Positions 33,559 through 42,797 of a stretch of 64,000 bases of DNA are shown one piece after another (position 1 is the first letter of the stretch; the number at the start of each line of letters is the position of its first letter). The position numbers were made by a program, and so were the translations under genes. Under the pieces are notes generated by a model. The model was not told where the DNA came from. It saw only the letters and a list, made by a program, of their open reading frames with translations, and searched no databases. This DNA comes from Mycobacterium sp. NBC_00419 (GTDB lineage: Bacteria > Actinomycetota > Actinomycetes > Mycobacteriales > Mycobacteriaceae), in NCBI RefSeq assembly GCF_036023875.1, contig NZ_CP107931.1, positions 1,736,001-1,800,000 on the forward strand, in the 5' to 3' direction.

Positions 33559-34391
33559 TTGCGAGACCGCAGCACCGCGTCGTAGAGATCGCGGCGCGAC
33601 GGTGCGCCGGGGTGCGCGTCGATCACCTGCGCGCAGGCGTCCTTGACCCGCATGCCCTCGTCGACCAGGGCGGTGACCTCGGCGACCAAGGTCGCCACGT
33701 CGGCCACCGGCCGGGCGCCGTCCAGCACCACGGTGATCTCGCCGAGCACCTTGTCGTCAGCCCAGTCGGCCAGTTCGGCCAGCGACCCGCGCAGCACTTC
33801 TTCGTGAATCTTCGTCAGCTCCCGGCACACCACCGCGCGGCGCTGCCCGCCGAGCTCAGCGACCGCGTCGCGCAACGTGTCGGCCAGCCGCCGCGGCGAC
33901 TCGAAGAACACCACGGTTCGCGGCTCGGCGGTCAGGCCGGCCAGCCAGGCGCGGCGCGCGGATTGCTTGCGCGGGGCGAAGCCCTCGAAACAGAACCGGT
34001 CCGACGGCAGGCCGGAGACGGCCAGCGCGGTGGTCACCGCGGACGGCCCGGGCAGGCAGGTCACCGGCAGGCCAGCCTCGACAGCGGCGGTCACCATCCG
34101 GTAGCCGGGGTCGTTGATCAGCGGCATGCCGGCGTCGCTGACCACCAGCACGGTGGCGCCGGCCTTGATGTCGTCGATCAGCCCGGGCACCCGGGCCGCC
34201 TCGTTCTGGTCGAACAGGCTGACCACCCGGCCGCCGATCGTCACCCCCAGCGACTGAGCCAGCGTGCGTACCCGCCGGGTGTCCTCGGCGGCCACGATAT
34301 CGGCGCTGGCCAGCGCGTCGACCAGCCGCTTCGATGCGTCGGCGGGCTGTCCCAGCGGTGTGGCCCCCAGGATCAGTCGGCCGGTTGTCAT
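33555..34391 (-). CDS. rsmI: 16S rRNA (cytidine-2'-O) methyltransferase
   Basis: Methylates the ribose of a cytidine in the 16S rRNA decoding region (C1402 in E. coli). The 278-residue tetrapyrrole methylase-type SAM fold shows ILGATPLGQPADAS at the N-terminus, IVAAEDTRRVRTL, VLVVSDAGMPLINDPGY and CLPGPSAVTTALAVSGLPSDRFCFEGF. ATG 34391 (MTTGRL) was chosen; the frame is open another 20 codons upstream but without similarity. Divergent from pmt, as Rv1003 is from Rv1002c. Confidence 0.95.
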   Translation of the reverse strand: MTTGRLILGATPLGQPADASKRLVDALASADIVAAEDTRRVRTLAQSLGVTIGGRVVSLFDQNEAARVPGLIDDIKAGATVLVVSDAGMPLINDPGYRMVTAAVEAGLPVTCLPGPSAVTTALAVSGLPSDRFCFEGFAPRKQSARRAWLAGLTAEPRTVVFFESPRRLADTLRDAVAELGGQRRAVVCRELTKIHEEVLRGSLAELADWADDKVLGEITVVLDGARPVADVATLVAEVTALVDEGMRVKDACAQVIDAHPGAPSRRDLYDAVLRSRN

Positions 34392-34439
34392 GAACGGCGG
34401 GCAGGAGCGTAGCGACTCGGGGATCTCACGGGGAGAGCT

Positions 34440-34445
34440 TACGAT
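34440..34445 (+). promoter_or_regulatory. -10 element of pmt, leaderless
   Basis: TACGAT fits TANNNT and ends 8 nt before the pmt ATG at 34454. There is no ribosome-binding site, so the transcript probably starts at or next to the start codon. Confidence 0.4.
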
Positions 34446-34453
34446 CGACACCG

Positions 34454-36004
34454 ATGACCACCACCGCCGATGACCTGGCCGCGCACCAGCGCGCCGTCCC
34501 CGTCATCAGCCCGGGGCCGCTGGTGCCCATCGCCGACTTCGGTCCGCTCGACCGGATCGAGGGCTGGGCGGCCACCGCCGTCGTCACCGCACTGGCCGCG
34601 CTGACCCGGTTCACCAACCTCGGCTCCCCCACCGATGCCGGCACCCCGATCTTCGACGAGAAGCATTACGCGCCGCAGGCCTGGCAGATGCTGCACAACT
34701 ACGGCGTCGAGGACAACCCCGGCTTCGGCCTGGTGGTGCACCCGCCGGTCGGCAAGCAGCTCATCGCGATCGGCGAGGCGCTGTTCGGTTACAACGGCGT
34801 GGGCTGGCGGTTCACCAGCGCGGTGCTCGGCGTGATCCTGGTGGCGCTGGTCGTGCGGATCGTGCGGCGGATCAGCCGCTCCACCATGATCGGCGCGATG
34901 GCCGGGCTGCTGGTGGTCGCCGACGGCGTCAGCTTCGTGGCGGCCCGCTCCTCGCTGCTCGACGGGTTCCTGACGTTCTTCGTGGTCGCGGCGTTCGGCG
35001 CGCTGATCGTCGACCGCGACCAGATGCGCGAGCGGATGCACAACGCGCTGCTGGAGGGTCGCATCGCGGAGACGCCGTGGGGTCCGCGGCTCGGTGTGCG
35101 GTGGTGGCGATTCGGTGCGGGCGTCCTGCTGGGCCTGGCGTTCGCGACCAAGTGGTCCGGTCTGTATTTCATCGTGTTCTTCGGCGCGATGTCGCTGGCG
35201 TTCGACGTCGCGGCGCGGCGGGCCTACCGGGTGCCGCGGCCGTGGTTCGGGGTGATCCGGCGCGACCTGGGCCCGACGGCATACGTCTTCCTGCTGATCC
35301 CGTTCGCGGTGTACCTGGCGTCGTACGGGCCGTGGTTCTCCTCGGAGACCGCGGTCAACCGCTACGAGGTCGGCGAGTCGATCGGTGAACGGCAGTGGTT
35401 CCAGCCGCCGGACGCGATCCGCTCGCTGTGGCACTACACCTACAAGGCGTATCACTTCCATTCGACGCTGACCAACGCCAACGGCAACCATCACCCGTGG
35501 GAGTCCAAGCCGTGGACGTGGCCGATGTCGCTGCGGCCGGTGCTGTATGCGATCGACAACCAGAACGTGCCGGGCTGCGGTGCCACGTCGTGCGTCAAGG
35601 CCGTCATGCTGGTCGGCACGCCGGCGATGTGGTGGCTGGCGGTGCCGGTGCTGTTCTACGCGGCCTGGCGGGCCTTCGTCCGCCGCGACTGGCGCTATGG
35701 CGTGGTACTCACCGGCTACTGCGCCGGCTTCCTGCCGTGGTTCGCCGACATCGACCGGCAGATGTACTTCTTCTATGCGGTGCCGATGGCCCCGTTCCTG
35801 GCGATGGCCATCGCGCTGATACTCGGCGACATCCTGCACGCCCCGAACCAGAACGCCGAACGCCGAACGCTCGGGCTGATCGTGGTCAGCGGCTACCTCG
35901 CGTTGGTGATCACGAATTTCGCGTGGCTTTACCCGATCCTGACCGGGATCCCGATCTCGCAGTCGACGTGGAACATGGAGATCTGGCTGCCCAGCTGGCG
36001 CTAG
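34454..36004 (+). CDS. pmt: Protein O-mannosyltransferase (PMT)
   Basis: A 516-residue GT39-family membrane enzyme with about eleven hydrophobic helices. It moves mannose from polyprenyl-phosphate mannose to Ser/Thr of secreted proteins and lipoproteins. The catalytic Asp-Glu pair is D68-E69 in the first outer loop (PIFDEKHYAPQAW), and HPPVGKQLI follows in the same loop. It corresponds to Rv1002c. The several Thr/Ser-rich lipoproteins in this window (LpqT, LpqN) are the kind of substrate it would modify. Confidence 0.95.
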   Translation: MTTTADDLAAHQRAVPVISPGPLVPIADFGPLDRIEGWAATAVVTALAALTRFTNLGSPTDAGTPIFDEKHYAPQAWQMLHNYGVEDNPGFGLVVHPPVGKQLIAIGEALFGYNGVGWRFTSAVLGVILVALVVRIVRRISRSTMIGAMAGLLVVADGVSFVAARSSLLDGFLTFFVVAAFGALIVDRDQMRERMHNALLEGRIAETPWGPRLGVRWWRFGAGVLLGLAFATKWSGLYFIVFFGAMSLAFDVAARRAYRVPRPWFGVIRRDLGPTAYVFLLIPFAVYLASYGPWFSSETAVNRYEVGESIGERQWFQPPDAIRSLWHYTYKAYHFHSTLTNANGNHHPWESKPWTWPMSLRPVLYAIDNQNVPGCGATSCVKAVMLVGTPAMWWLAVPVLFYAAWRAFVRRDWRYGVVLTGYCAGFLPWFADIDRQMYFFYAVPMAPFLAMAIALILGDILHAPNQNAERRTLGLIVVSGYLALVITNFAWLYPILTGIPISQSTWNMEIWLPSWR

Positions 36005-36092
36005 CTTCGGTGACGCCCGCCAGTGTGGGCCCTATGCACACAAATCCGGCGAATTCTGTACACAGCGCCCACAGTCGACGGTGCCGCACCCG

Positions 36093-36098
36093 TAGTGT
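36093..36098 (+). promoter_or_regulatory. -10 element of the alcohol dehydrogenase gene
   Basis: TAGTGT ends 8 nt before ATG 36107, with no ribosome-binding site in between, which again suggests a leaderless transcript. It marks the left end of the accessory island. Confidence 0.4.
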
Positions 36099-36106
36099 CG
36101 TGGGGC

Positions 36107-37246
36107 ATGAGGAGCCGCGCCGCCGTCGTCCGGGACATCGGCGGCGCCTGGTCGGTGGAGGACTTCGAACTCGATCCACCGCGAGCCGGTGAAGTATTGA
36201 TCCGGATGGCCGCGGCCGGGCTGTGCCATTCCGACGATCACATCCGCAACGGCTTCATGTCCCCGCCGGGTGTACCCACGACCCGGCCAGCGACGATCGG
36301 CGGCCACGAGGGCTCCGGCGTGGTCGTCGAGGTCGGCGACGGCGTGACGGGCCTGGCACCCGGCGACCACGTGGTGACCTCCTTCGTCGCGGTGTGCGGC
36401 CACTGCCGCTGGTGCTCCTCGGGCATGCAGTACCTGTGCGACAAGGGGGCCGGGGTGCTCACACCCGGCATGCCGACCGACGGCACCTTCCGCCATCACA
36501 CCCTCGACGGGCACGACCTGGGCCACACGTCCAAGATTGGCGCCTTCGCCGAACACACTGTGGTAGCGGCCGATTCGCTGGTGAGGATCGACGCGGCCGT
36601 CCCGCTGCTGTCCGCGGCGCTGCTGTCGTGTGCGGTGCCCACCGGTTACGGGTCGGCCGCCCACCGGGCCAATATCCGCGGCGGTGACACCTGTGTAGTC
36701 ATCGGCGTGGGCGGTATCGGCACCGCCGCGGTGCAGGGCGCGCGGATCAACGGCGCCACCACGATCGTCGCCGTCGATCCCCGGGAGGCGCGGCTGAAAT
36801 CGGCCCTCGGCTTCGGTGCCACCCACACCGCGACGTCGGCCGACGACGCCACCGATTTGGTCCGTGAGCTGACCCGCGGCGTGATGGCCGACGCCGTCAT
36901 CGTCGCGCCCTCGGACATCACCGGCGAGGACGTCCGCACCGCGCTGGCACTGACCCGCAAGGGTGGGACGTGCGTGCTGACCGGTATGGCGCCGGCCGGC
37001 CCCCAGCCGCTCCGGCTCGACGTGCAAGATCTCGTGCTGATGAACAAGAACCTCTGCGGCACGGTGTTCGGGTCGTGCAATCCGCGATCGGAGATTCCGC
37101 ACCTGGCGGCCATGTACACCGCCGGCCAACTGCTGCTCGACGAGATGATCACCCGCACCTACCGGCTCGACGACATCAACGAGGCCTTCGAGGACCTCCT
37201 GCGTGGCGAGCTCGTCCGCGGCGTCATCGACTTCGGGATCGCCTGA
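36107..37246 (+). CDS. Zinc-containing alcohol dehydrogenase, NDMA-dependent type
   Basis: A 379-residue medium-chain dehydrogenase. Catalytic zinc ligands lie in AAGLCHSDDH and IGGHEGSGVV. The structural zinc site has four Cys in CGHCRWCSSGMQYLC. The nucleotide-binding motif is VIGVGGIGTAAVQGA. Overall it resembles the mycobacterial NDMA-dependent alcohol dehydrogenases, which keep a tightly bound NAD. It probably oxidises an alcohol for the next gene, a CoA-transferase (5-nt gap). The natural substrate is unknown. Confidence 0.9.
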   Translation: MRSRAAVVRDIGGAWSVEDFELDPPRAGEVLIRMAAAGLCHSDDHIRNGFMSPPGVPTTRPATIGGHEGSGVVVEVGDGVTGLAPGDHVVTSFVAVCGHCRWCSSGMQYLCDKGAGVLTPGMPTDGTFRHHTLDGHDLGHTSKIGAFAEHTVVAADSLVRIDAAVPLLSAALLSCAVPTGYGSAAHRANIRGGDTCVVIGVGGIGTAAVQGARINGATTIVAVDPREARLKSALGFGATHTATSADDATDLVRELTRGVMADAVIVAPSDITGEDVRTALALTRKGGTCVLTGMAPAGPQPLRLDVQDLVLMNKNLCGTVFGSCNPRSEIPHLAAMYTAGQLLLDEMITRTYRLDDINEAFEDLLRGELVRGVIDFGIA

Positions 37247-37251
37247 GCCGC

Positions 37252-39555
37252 ATGACTTCTCCCCTGTCAGGTCTGCGCGTGGTCGAGATCGGCGACCGGC
37301 TGGCCACCGCCTACAGCGGCAAGCTGCTGCGCGACGCGGGCGCCGACGTGGTGATGGTGGAACCACCGGCGGGCCACCGCCTGCGGCGCTACCGGCCCGC
37401 CGGAGTGCCCCCGCAGGAGCGCGAAAGCCCGTTCTTCGCCTTCCTCGCCGGCGGCAAGCACAGCGTCAGCGCGCAGTCGGTCCCGGCCGAGTTGCTCGCC
37501 GGGGCGGACATCGTGATCCTGGGTGCAACGCCAGATCAGGCCGAGGCACTCGGCCTTGGCGAGGACGAAATCAGTTCCCTTGCAGAACATTGCGCGGTCG
37601 TCACCGTGTCGGACTTCGGCTGGACCGGACCGTGGACCAACCGGCCGGCCACCGAGTTCACCCTGCAGGCGTGGTGCGGGTCGACGGGGTCGCGCGGCGA
37701 ACCGGAACGCCCACCCGTCGCCGTGGCGGGTGATCTCGGCGAGTTCGTCGCGGGCAGCTACGCCGCGTTCTTCGGGGTGACCGCCCACCTCGGCGGCGGC
37801 GGCCGCTACGACGTCTCGGTGTTGGAGGCCATGGCCACCTCGATGCAGGTGTTCTCCTGGCTGCGCAAGGAACTGATGCTGCTCGAGGTGGTCGGGCGGT
37901 CCACCGAGGTGCCATCGGTGGAACGAGCCAAGGACGGCTACGTCGGCATCTCGATGGCCACCGGCCAGCAGTGGCAGGACTTCTGCGCGATGGTCGAATG
38001 CCCCGACCTCGCCGACGTTCCGGAGTTGCGGTTCCAGGTGGGCCGTTGGGAGCAAAGGGATCTGGTCCGAGCCCGCACCGGTGAGTGGTTCGCCTCACGC
38101 ACCGTCGAGGAGATCGTGGAACTGGCCGCGCTGTTCCGCATTCCGATGGCCGCGATCGGCAACGGCGAAACGCTGCCCGGCATGGACCATTTCGTGCAGC
38201 GCGGCTCCTTCGACAACCACCCCGCGGGATTTCGCGCGCCGCGCCCGCCATGGCGGATGAGCGAATGCGCCCCGCTGCCCGCGGCGCTGCCGCCACGGAT
38301 CGGCGACACCGGCCCTAGCCCGCAGCCCCGTCGCCGGCCAAACCCGACCACACCCGGCTTGCCCCTGCAGGGCGTCAGGATTATCGACCTCACGGCGTTC
38401 TGGGCCGGCCCGTCGGCCACTCATCTGCTGGCGATGCTCGGTGCGGACGTGATCAAGATCGAGTCGGTGCAACGCCCGGACGGGATGCGCTTCGCGGGCG
38501 GGTTCCGCGCCGACGTCGAACGCTGGTGGGAGTACAGCTGGGTGTTCCAGGGCGTCAACTCCGGCAAGCGGTCGATCACCCTCGACCTCGAATCAGATTC
38601 CGGCAAAGCGCTTCTGGGCCGTCTCGTTGCCGGCGCCGACGTGGTGATCGAGAACTTCACCCCGCGGGTCATGGAGAACTTCGGGCTCGGCTACGACGTG
38701 CTCAAGGGTTTCAACGAGGCGATCATCGAAGTCCGCATGCCCGGGTTCGGACTCGACGGGCCCTGGCGCGACCGTGTCGGCTTCGCCATGACCATGGAGC
38801 AGCTTGCGGGGTTGGCCTGGCTCACCGGATATCCCGATGGGCTGCCGACCGCCCCGCGCGGGGCGTGCGATCCGCTGGCCGGTGTGCACGCGGCCTTCCT
38901 GACCGTCGCGGCCCTCGAGCACCGCAGGCGCACCGGCCACGGCCAACTCGTCGAGCTACCGATGATCGACGTGGTGCTCAACGCCAGCGCTCTGCAGGTC
39001 ATCGAGTGCGACTGCACCGGTGTGGTGCTCAACCGCCGCGGCAACCGGGGCCACGAGTTCGCCGTCCAGAACGTCTACCGGTGCGCCGGGGACGACCAGT
39101 GGATTGCGGTCAGCATCCGCGACGAGGCCGACTGGACGGGCGTTAAAGACGTTCTGGGACAGCCACAGTGGAGCCGTGTCGTCGATTACACCGAGAACAA
39201 CGCGGTACTGATCGACGCCCGGCTGGCCGACTGGCTGGCCGGGCAGCCACTGCAGCAGGCAGTCGATGCACTGCTGGCTGCCGGTGTGCCCGCCGCCCCG
39301 GTGGTGCAGCCACCCGAGGTCATCGACAACCCCGCCCTGGGTGCCCGCGGCTTCTTCCAGCCGCAGGACCATCCGCTGTGCGGGACGCTGCCCTACCCGC
39401 GGCCACCGGTGACCGGTCAGTTCGTCACCACCGCCGCGCCACTACTCGGTCAGCACAACGCCGAGATACTCGGCGGCGAGCTGGGATTGACGAATCAGGA
39501 GCTCGCCGAGCTGGAAGCCGAGCGCGTCATCGGCTTCTGGCCGTCGGGCTTGTAG
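37252..39555 (+). CDS. Two-domain family III CoA-transferase (CaiB/BaiF)
   Basis: A 767-residue protein made of two tandem CaiB/BaiF halves. The first (about 1-350) begins PLSGLRVVEIGDRLATAYSGKLLRDAGADVV; the second (about 365-767) begins PLQGVRIIDLTAFWAGPSATHLLAMLGADVIKIE. Most family members are about 400 residues and form interlocked dimers, so this is a covalent dimer. The second half keeps the longer, more typical sequence (TMEQLAGLAWLTGYPDG). It would move CoA between acyl acids. The last 61 nt overlap the convergent monooxygenase gene. Confidence 0.9.
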   Translation: MTSPLSGLRVVEIGDRLATAYSGKLLRDAGADVVMVEPPAGHRLRRYRPAGVPPQERESPFFAFLAGGKHSVSAQSVPAELLAGADIVILGATPDQAEALGLGEDEISSLAEHCAVVTVSDFGWTGPWTNRPATEFTLQAWCGSTGSRGEPERPPVAVAGDLGEFVAGSYAAFFGVTAHLGGGGRYDVSVLEAMATSMQVFSWLRKELMLLEVVGRSTEVPSVERAKDGYVGISMATGQQWQDFCAMVECPDLADVPELRFQVGRWEQRDLVRARTGEWFASRTVEEIVELAALFRIPMAAIGNGETLPGMDHFVQRGSFDNHPAGFRAPRPPWRMSECAPLPAALPPRIGDTGPSPQPRRRPNPTTPGLPLQGVRIIDLTAFWAGPSATHLLAMLGADVIKIESVQRPDGMRFAGGFRADVERWWEYSWVFQGVNSGKRSITLDLESDSGKALLGRLVAGADVVIENFTPRVMENFGLGYDVLKGFNEAIIEVRMPGFGLDGPWRDRVGFAMTMEQLAGLAWLTGYPDGLPTAPRGACDPLAGVHAAFLTVAALEHRRRTGHGQLVELPMIDVVLNASALQVIECDCTGVVLNRRGNRGHEFAVQNVYRCAGDDQWIAVSIRDEADWTGVKDVLGQPQWSRVVDYTENNAVLIDARLADWLAGQPLQQAVDALLAAGVPAAPVVQPPEVIDNPALGARGFFQPQDHPLCGTLPYPRPPVTGQFVTTAAPLLGQHNAEILGGELGLTNQELAELEAERVIGFWPSGL

Positions 39556-41045
39556 TGGATCCAGTCGCGCGAGCGCAGCCGCCGGGTACGGCGGGCATAG
39601 TCGAGTTCCTTGTAGGGCCACTGGGTGACGATCCGGCCGCTCGGTGAGCGAAAGTAGCTGCCGCACTGGGTCCAGACCGTGCGTTCCAGCTCCGCGCCGA
39701 TCTCGTCGTTGAACTCCTTCTCGGCCTGCGGGCGCACCTGCAGAACACCGCCGCGCCGCGCGAGCCGGGCCACCGCGTCGGCGACCAGCCGGGCACCGGC
39801 CTCCAGCACGTAGACGATGGAGTTGCCTGCCTGATTGGTGTTGGGCCCGTACAGCATGAAGAAGTTGGGGAACCCGCTGACGGCGACGCCGAGGTAGGCG
39901 CTCGGGTCTTCACCCCACCGCTCGTGCAGCGAGCACCCACCCGGCCCGATCACCTCGATGCCGGACAGGTAGTGGTTGGTCTGGAAGCCGGTGGCCAACA
40001 CGATTACGTCGGCGTCGACCGAGCCGGCGTCAGTGCGCACCGCCGTCTCGGTGATCGCCCGGATCGGGTCGGTGACCAGGGTGACGTTGTCGCGCTGCAG
40101 CGCAGCGTAGTAGTCGGCGCCGAGCAGTACGCGCTTGCACCGGAACGGATAGTCCGGGGTGAGGGCGGTGCGCAGTTCCTCGTCCTGCACGGTGCGGCGC
40201 AGGAAGTTCTCGGCGATGCCCTGCCGTCCGACCACCAGCGGATCGTCGGCGCGGGTTGCGGTGTTGTCGTGCTGCTCTTTCCACAGCCGGTACCGCTCCC
40301 GCCGGGCTGCCCAGGGGCTGCGCCGGAACCGGGTGATCTCGGTGGCGGTGAACAGGCGGTCGTCCTTGGGCACCATCCAGGGCGGCGTGCGCTGGAAGAC
40401 GGTCACGTGGGCGGCCGTGGGCGCCAGTTCGGGAACCAGTTGCACCGCACTGGCTCCGGTGCCGATCACCGCCACCCGCTGGCCGTCGAACTCCACGCGG
40501 GAATCCCAGCGCGAGGTGTGTAGCAACCGGCCGCCGAACTCCCCCAAGCCCTCGATATCGGGGGCTTTGGGCTCGCCGAACAAGCCCACTGCGCTGACCA
40601 CCACGTCGACGGGGAGGCCGAAACCTGAACCGGTGGAGACTGATTCGAGGTCGAGATCCCACTGCTGGACCTTGTCGTTCCAGCGGATGCCGGTCACCCG
40701 GGTGCCGGTCAGCAGGTGGCGCCGGAGATCGAACTCGTCAGCCACCGACTCCAGGTACGCCAGGATCTCCGGCTGGTGGGCGTAGGTGCGGGTCCAGTTG
40801 CGGTTGGGCGCGAAGGAGAACGAGTACAGATGGCTCTGGATATCGCAGGCCGCCCCGGGATAGGTGTTCACCCGCCAGGTTCCGCCGACACCGTCACTGC
40901 GTTCGATGATGAAGATGTCCCCGACGCCGATCTTGCGCAAGGCGACGGCGGCGGCCAATCCGCCGAAGCCGGCACCGATGATCGCGACGCGGGGCTGGCG
41001 GCCCCGGCGCAGCGCTGCCCGGATACGGCCGATCCGGTATGTCAC
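39495..41045 (-). CDS. Baeyer-Villiger-type flavin monooxygenase
   Basis: A 516-residue FAD/NADPH monooxygenase. VAIIGAGFGGLAAAVAL binds FAD, VAVIGTGASAVQLVPEL binds NADPH, and FGGRLLHTSRWDS between them fits the Baeyer-Villiger fingerprint FxGxxxHxxxW. These enzymes turn ketones into esters or lactones. It is translationally coupled to the longer homologue upstream (GTGA). The C-terminal 20 residues (QKPMTRSASSSASS) are encoded across the opposing CoA-transferase frame and look unconserved. Confidence 0.88.
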   Translation of the reverse strand: MTYRIGRIRAALRRGRQPRVAIIGAGFGGLAAAVALRKIGVGDIFIIERSDGVGGTWRVNTYPGAACDIQSHLYSFSFAPNRNWTRTYAHQPEILAYLESVADEFDLRRHLLTGTRVTGIRWNDKVQQWDLDLESVSTGSGFGLPVDVVVSAVGLFGEPKAPDIEGLGEFGGRLLHTSRWDSRVEFDGQRVAVIGTGASAVQLVPELAPTAAHVTVFQRTPPWMVPKDDRLFTATEITRFRRSPWAARRERYRLWKEQHDNTATRADDPLVVGRQGIAENFLRRTVQDEELRTALTPDYPFRCKRVLLGADYYAALQRDNVTLVTDPIRAITETAVRTDAGSVDADVIVLATGFQTNHYLSGIEVIGPGGCSLHERWGEDPSAYLGVAVSGFPNFFMLYGPNTNQAGNSIVYVLEAGARLVADAVARLARRGGVLQVRPQAEKEFNDEIGAELERTVWTQCGSYFRSPSGRIVTQWPYKELDYARRTRRLRSRDWIHYKPDGQKPMTRSASSSASS

Positions 41046-42787
41046 CGGCGACCACCCCGGCTGGTGTCGAAGCCGTCCAGGTCGCCCCGGTCGCGCCAGC
41101 GCGCCAGGATGTCGGCGTATTCGGTTGGGCCGCCGTAGAAGAAGCTGCCCTGCCGGGTCTTCGCGTTGGCCTGCCCCTCCCGGTTGTAGTACCCCGGTGT
41201 GCAGGCCCGGGCCCGGTCGGCGGTCCCGGCCGCACGCTCGACAACGGTCGATATCCAGTCGTCCTCGGCAGCAGCCGTCGCCTCCAGTTCGGTGACGTCA
41301 TGGCCCAGCGCCCAGGCGATGATCCACGCGACGTGGGAGGCCTGGACGTCGAGCAGGTAGGGGAAGTTCACCGTGAAACCGGACTGGGCGATGCTCTCCA
41401 CGAACAGGTTCGGGAAGCCCGACACCGCCAGCCCGTGCAGGGTGCGGACCCCGTCGGCCCACGTACCGGTGAGCGTCACACCATCGCGGCCCACCACTTC
41501 GAAGCCTGTGCGCCTGGCGTATTCGGTGCCCACCTCGAAACCGGTGGCGAAGATCAGGCAGTCGAGTTCGTACTCGACCCCGTCGACCACCACACCGCGT
41601 TCGGTGATGGCCTGCACGCCGCGGCCGTGGGTGTCGACGAGAGTCACGCCTGCGCGGTTGAACGTCGCCAGGTAGTCGTCGTGGAAGCATGGCCGCTTGC
41701 AGAAGTAGCCGTACCAGGGTTTGAGCGCCTCGGCGGTGGCGGGGTCGGCCACGACAGCGTCGACCCGGGCGCGGACCTCCTCCATCTTGGCGAAGTCGGC
41801 CAGCTCGCCGTCCTGCATCACCAGCAGGGTCTTGACGATGGATGTCCACGCGTCGGCGACCAGATCCTCCTCGGCGTCCCCGCCCGCGGTGAGGTGCTGG
41901 AAGTTCTCGATGCGCCTGCGCTGCCAGCCGGGGCTCAGCGAGGCCGCCCAGTCCTGATCGGTGGGCCTGTTGTCGCGGACGTCGACCGATGACGGGGTGC
42001 GCTGGAAGACCAACAGCTGCTGGGCGGCACGGCCCAGGTGCGGCACACATTGCACTGCCGTCGCCCCGGTGCCGATGATGCCGATTCGCTTGTCCGCCAG
42101 TCGCTCCAGGCCGGCCCCGGTGTAGTCGTAATCCCAGCGGCTGGTGTGGAAGGTGTGGCCGCGAAACGAGGAGATCCCGGCAATGCCGGGCAGCTTGGGC
42201 TTCTGCAGGTAGCCGTTGGCCATCGACACGAACCGCGCCCGGATGGCATCGCCGCGATCGGTGTGCACGATCCAGCGCGAAGATTGCGCGTCCCAACAGA
42301 TCTCGCGGACCTCGGTGCGCAGGCAGGCGTCTCGGTACAGGTCGTAGTGGTGCGCGATGCGCCGGCAGTGCTCGAAGATCTCGGGGCCCTTGGCGTACTT
42401 CTCGGTCGGCAGGTAGCCGACCTCCTCGAGAAGCGGCATGTAGACGTAGGACTCGACATCGCAGGCGATGCCCGGATACCGGTTCCAGTACCAGGTGCCG
42501 CCGACGTCGGCGGCCTTGTCGATCAGCCGGATGCTGGCGACGCCGAGCTCGCGCAGCCGCGCCCCGGTCAGCAGCCCGCCGAAGCCGGCGCCGATGACGG
42601 CCACATCGACCTCGTCGGTCAGCGGCGCCCGGTCCGGCGGCGGACCGGCCCACGGGTCCTCGGCGAACCCGGCGAACTCCCCTGCCACCTCGACGTACTG
42701 GCCGATGCCGTCGGGCCGCAGCCGCCGGTCGCGCTCCTGCGCGTAGCGGGCGCGCAGGGCATCGGGGTCGAAGGGCAGAGACGTCAC
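41042..42787 (-). CDS. Baeyer-Villiger monooxygenase, CHMO/steroid type
   Basis: A 581-residue type I BVMO. An N-terminal extension (1-55) precedes VAVIGAGFGGLLTGARLRELG (FAD). Then come GGTWYWNRYPGIACDVES, the fingerprint FRGHTFHTSRWD, IGIIGTGATAVQCVP (NADPH) and LDCLIFATGFEVGTEY. Length and the N-terminal arm resemble cyclohexanone/steroid monooxygenases more than its shorter neighbour does. The two BVMOs differ enough that they are not a recent duplication. Start GTG, 10 nt after the ALDH stop. Confidence 0.92.
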   Translation of the reverse strand: MTSLPFDPDALRARYAQERDRRLRPDGIGQYVEVAGEFAGFAEDPWAGPPPDRAPLTDEVDVAVIGAGFGGLLTGARLRELGVASIRLIDKAADVGGTWYWNRYPGIACDVESYVYMPLLEEVGYLPTEKYAKGPEIFEHCRRIAHHYDLYRDACLRTEVREICWDAQSSRWIVHTDRGDAIRARFVSMANGYLQKPKLPGIAGISSFRGHTFHTSRWDYDYTGAGLERLADKRIGIIGTGATAVQCVPHLGRAAQQLLVFQRTPSSVDVRDNRPTDQDWAASLSPGWQRRRIENFQHLTAGGDAEEDLVADAWTSIVKTLLVMQDGELADFAKMEEVRARVDAVVADPATAEALKPWYGYFCKRPCFHDDYLATFNRAGVTLVDTHGRGVQAITERGVVVDGVEYELDCLIFATGFEVGTEYARRTGFEVVGRDGVTLTGTWADGVRTLHGLAVSGFPNLFVESIAQSGFTVNFPYLLDVQASHVAWIIAWALGHDVTELEATAAAEDDWISTVVERAAGTADRARACTPGYYNREGQANAKTRQGSFFYGGPTEYADILARWRDRGDLDGFDTSRGGRR

Positions 42788-42797
42788 GGTGACCGCA

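Noticed and set aside
36005..36106. TGTACA-centred repeat before the alcohol dehydrogenase
   Set aside because: CTGTACACAG is not a true palindrome beyond the six-base core, so it does not support an operator call.
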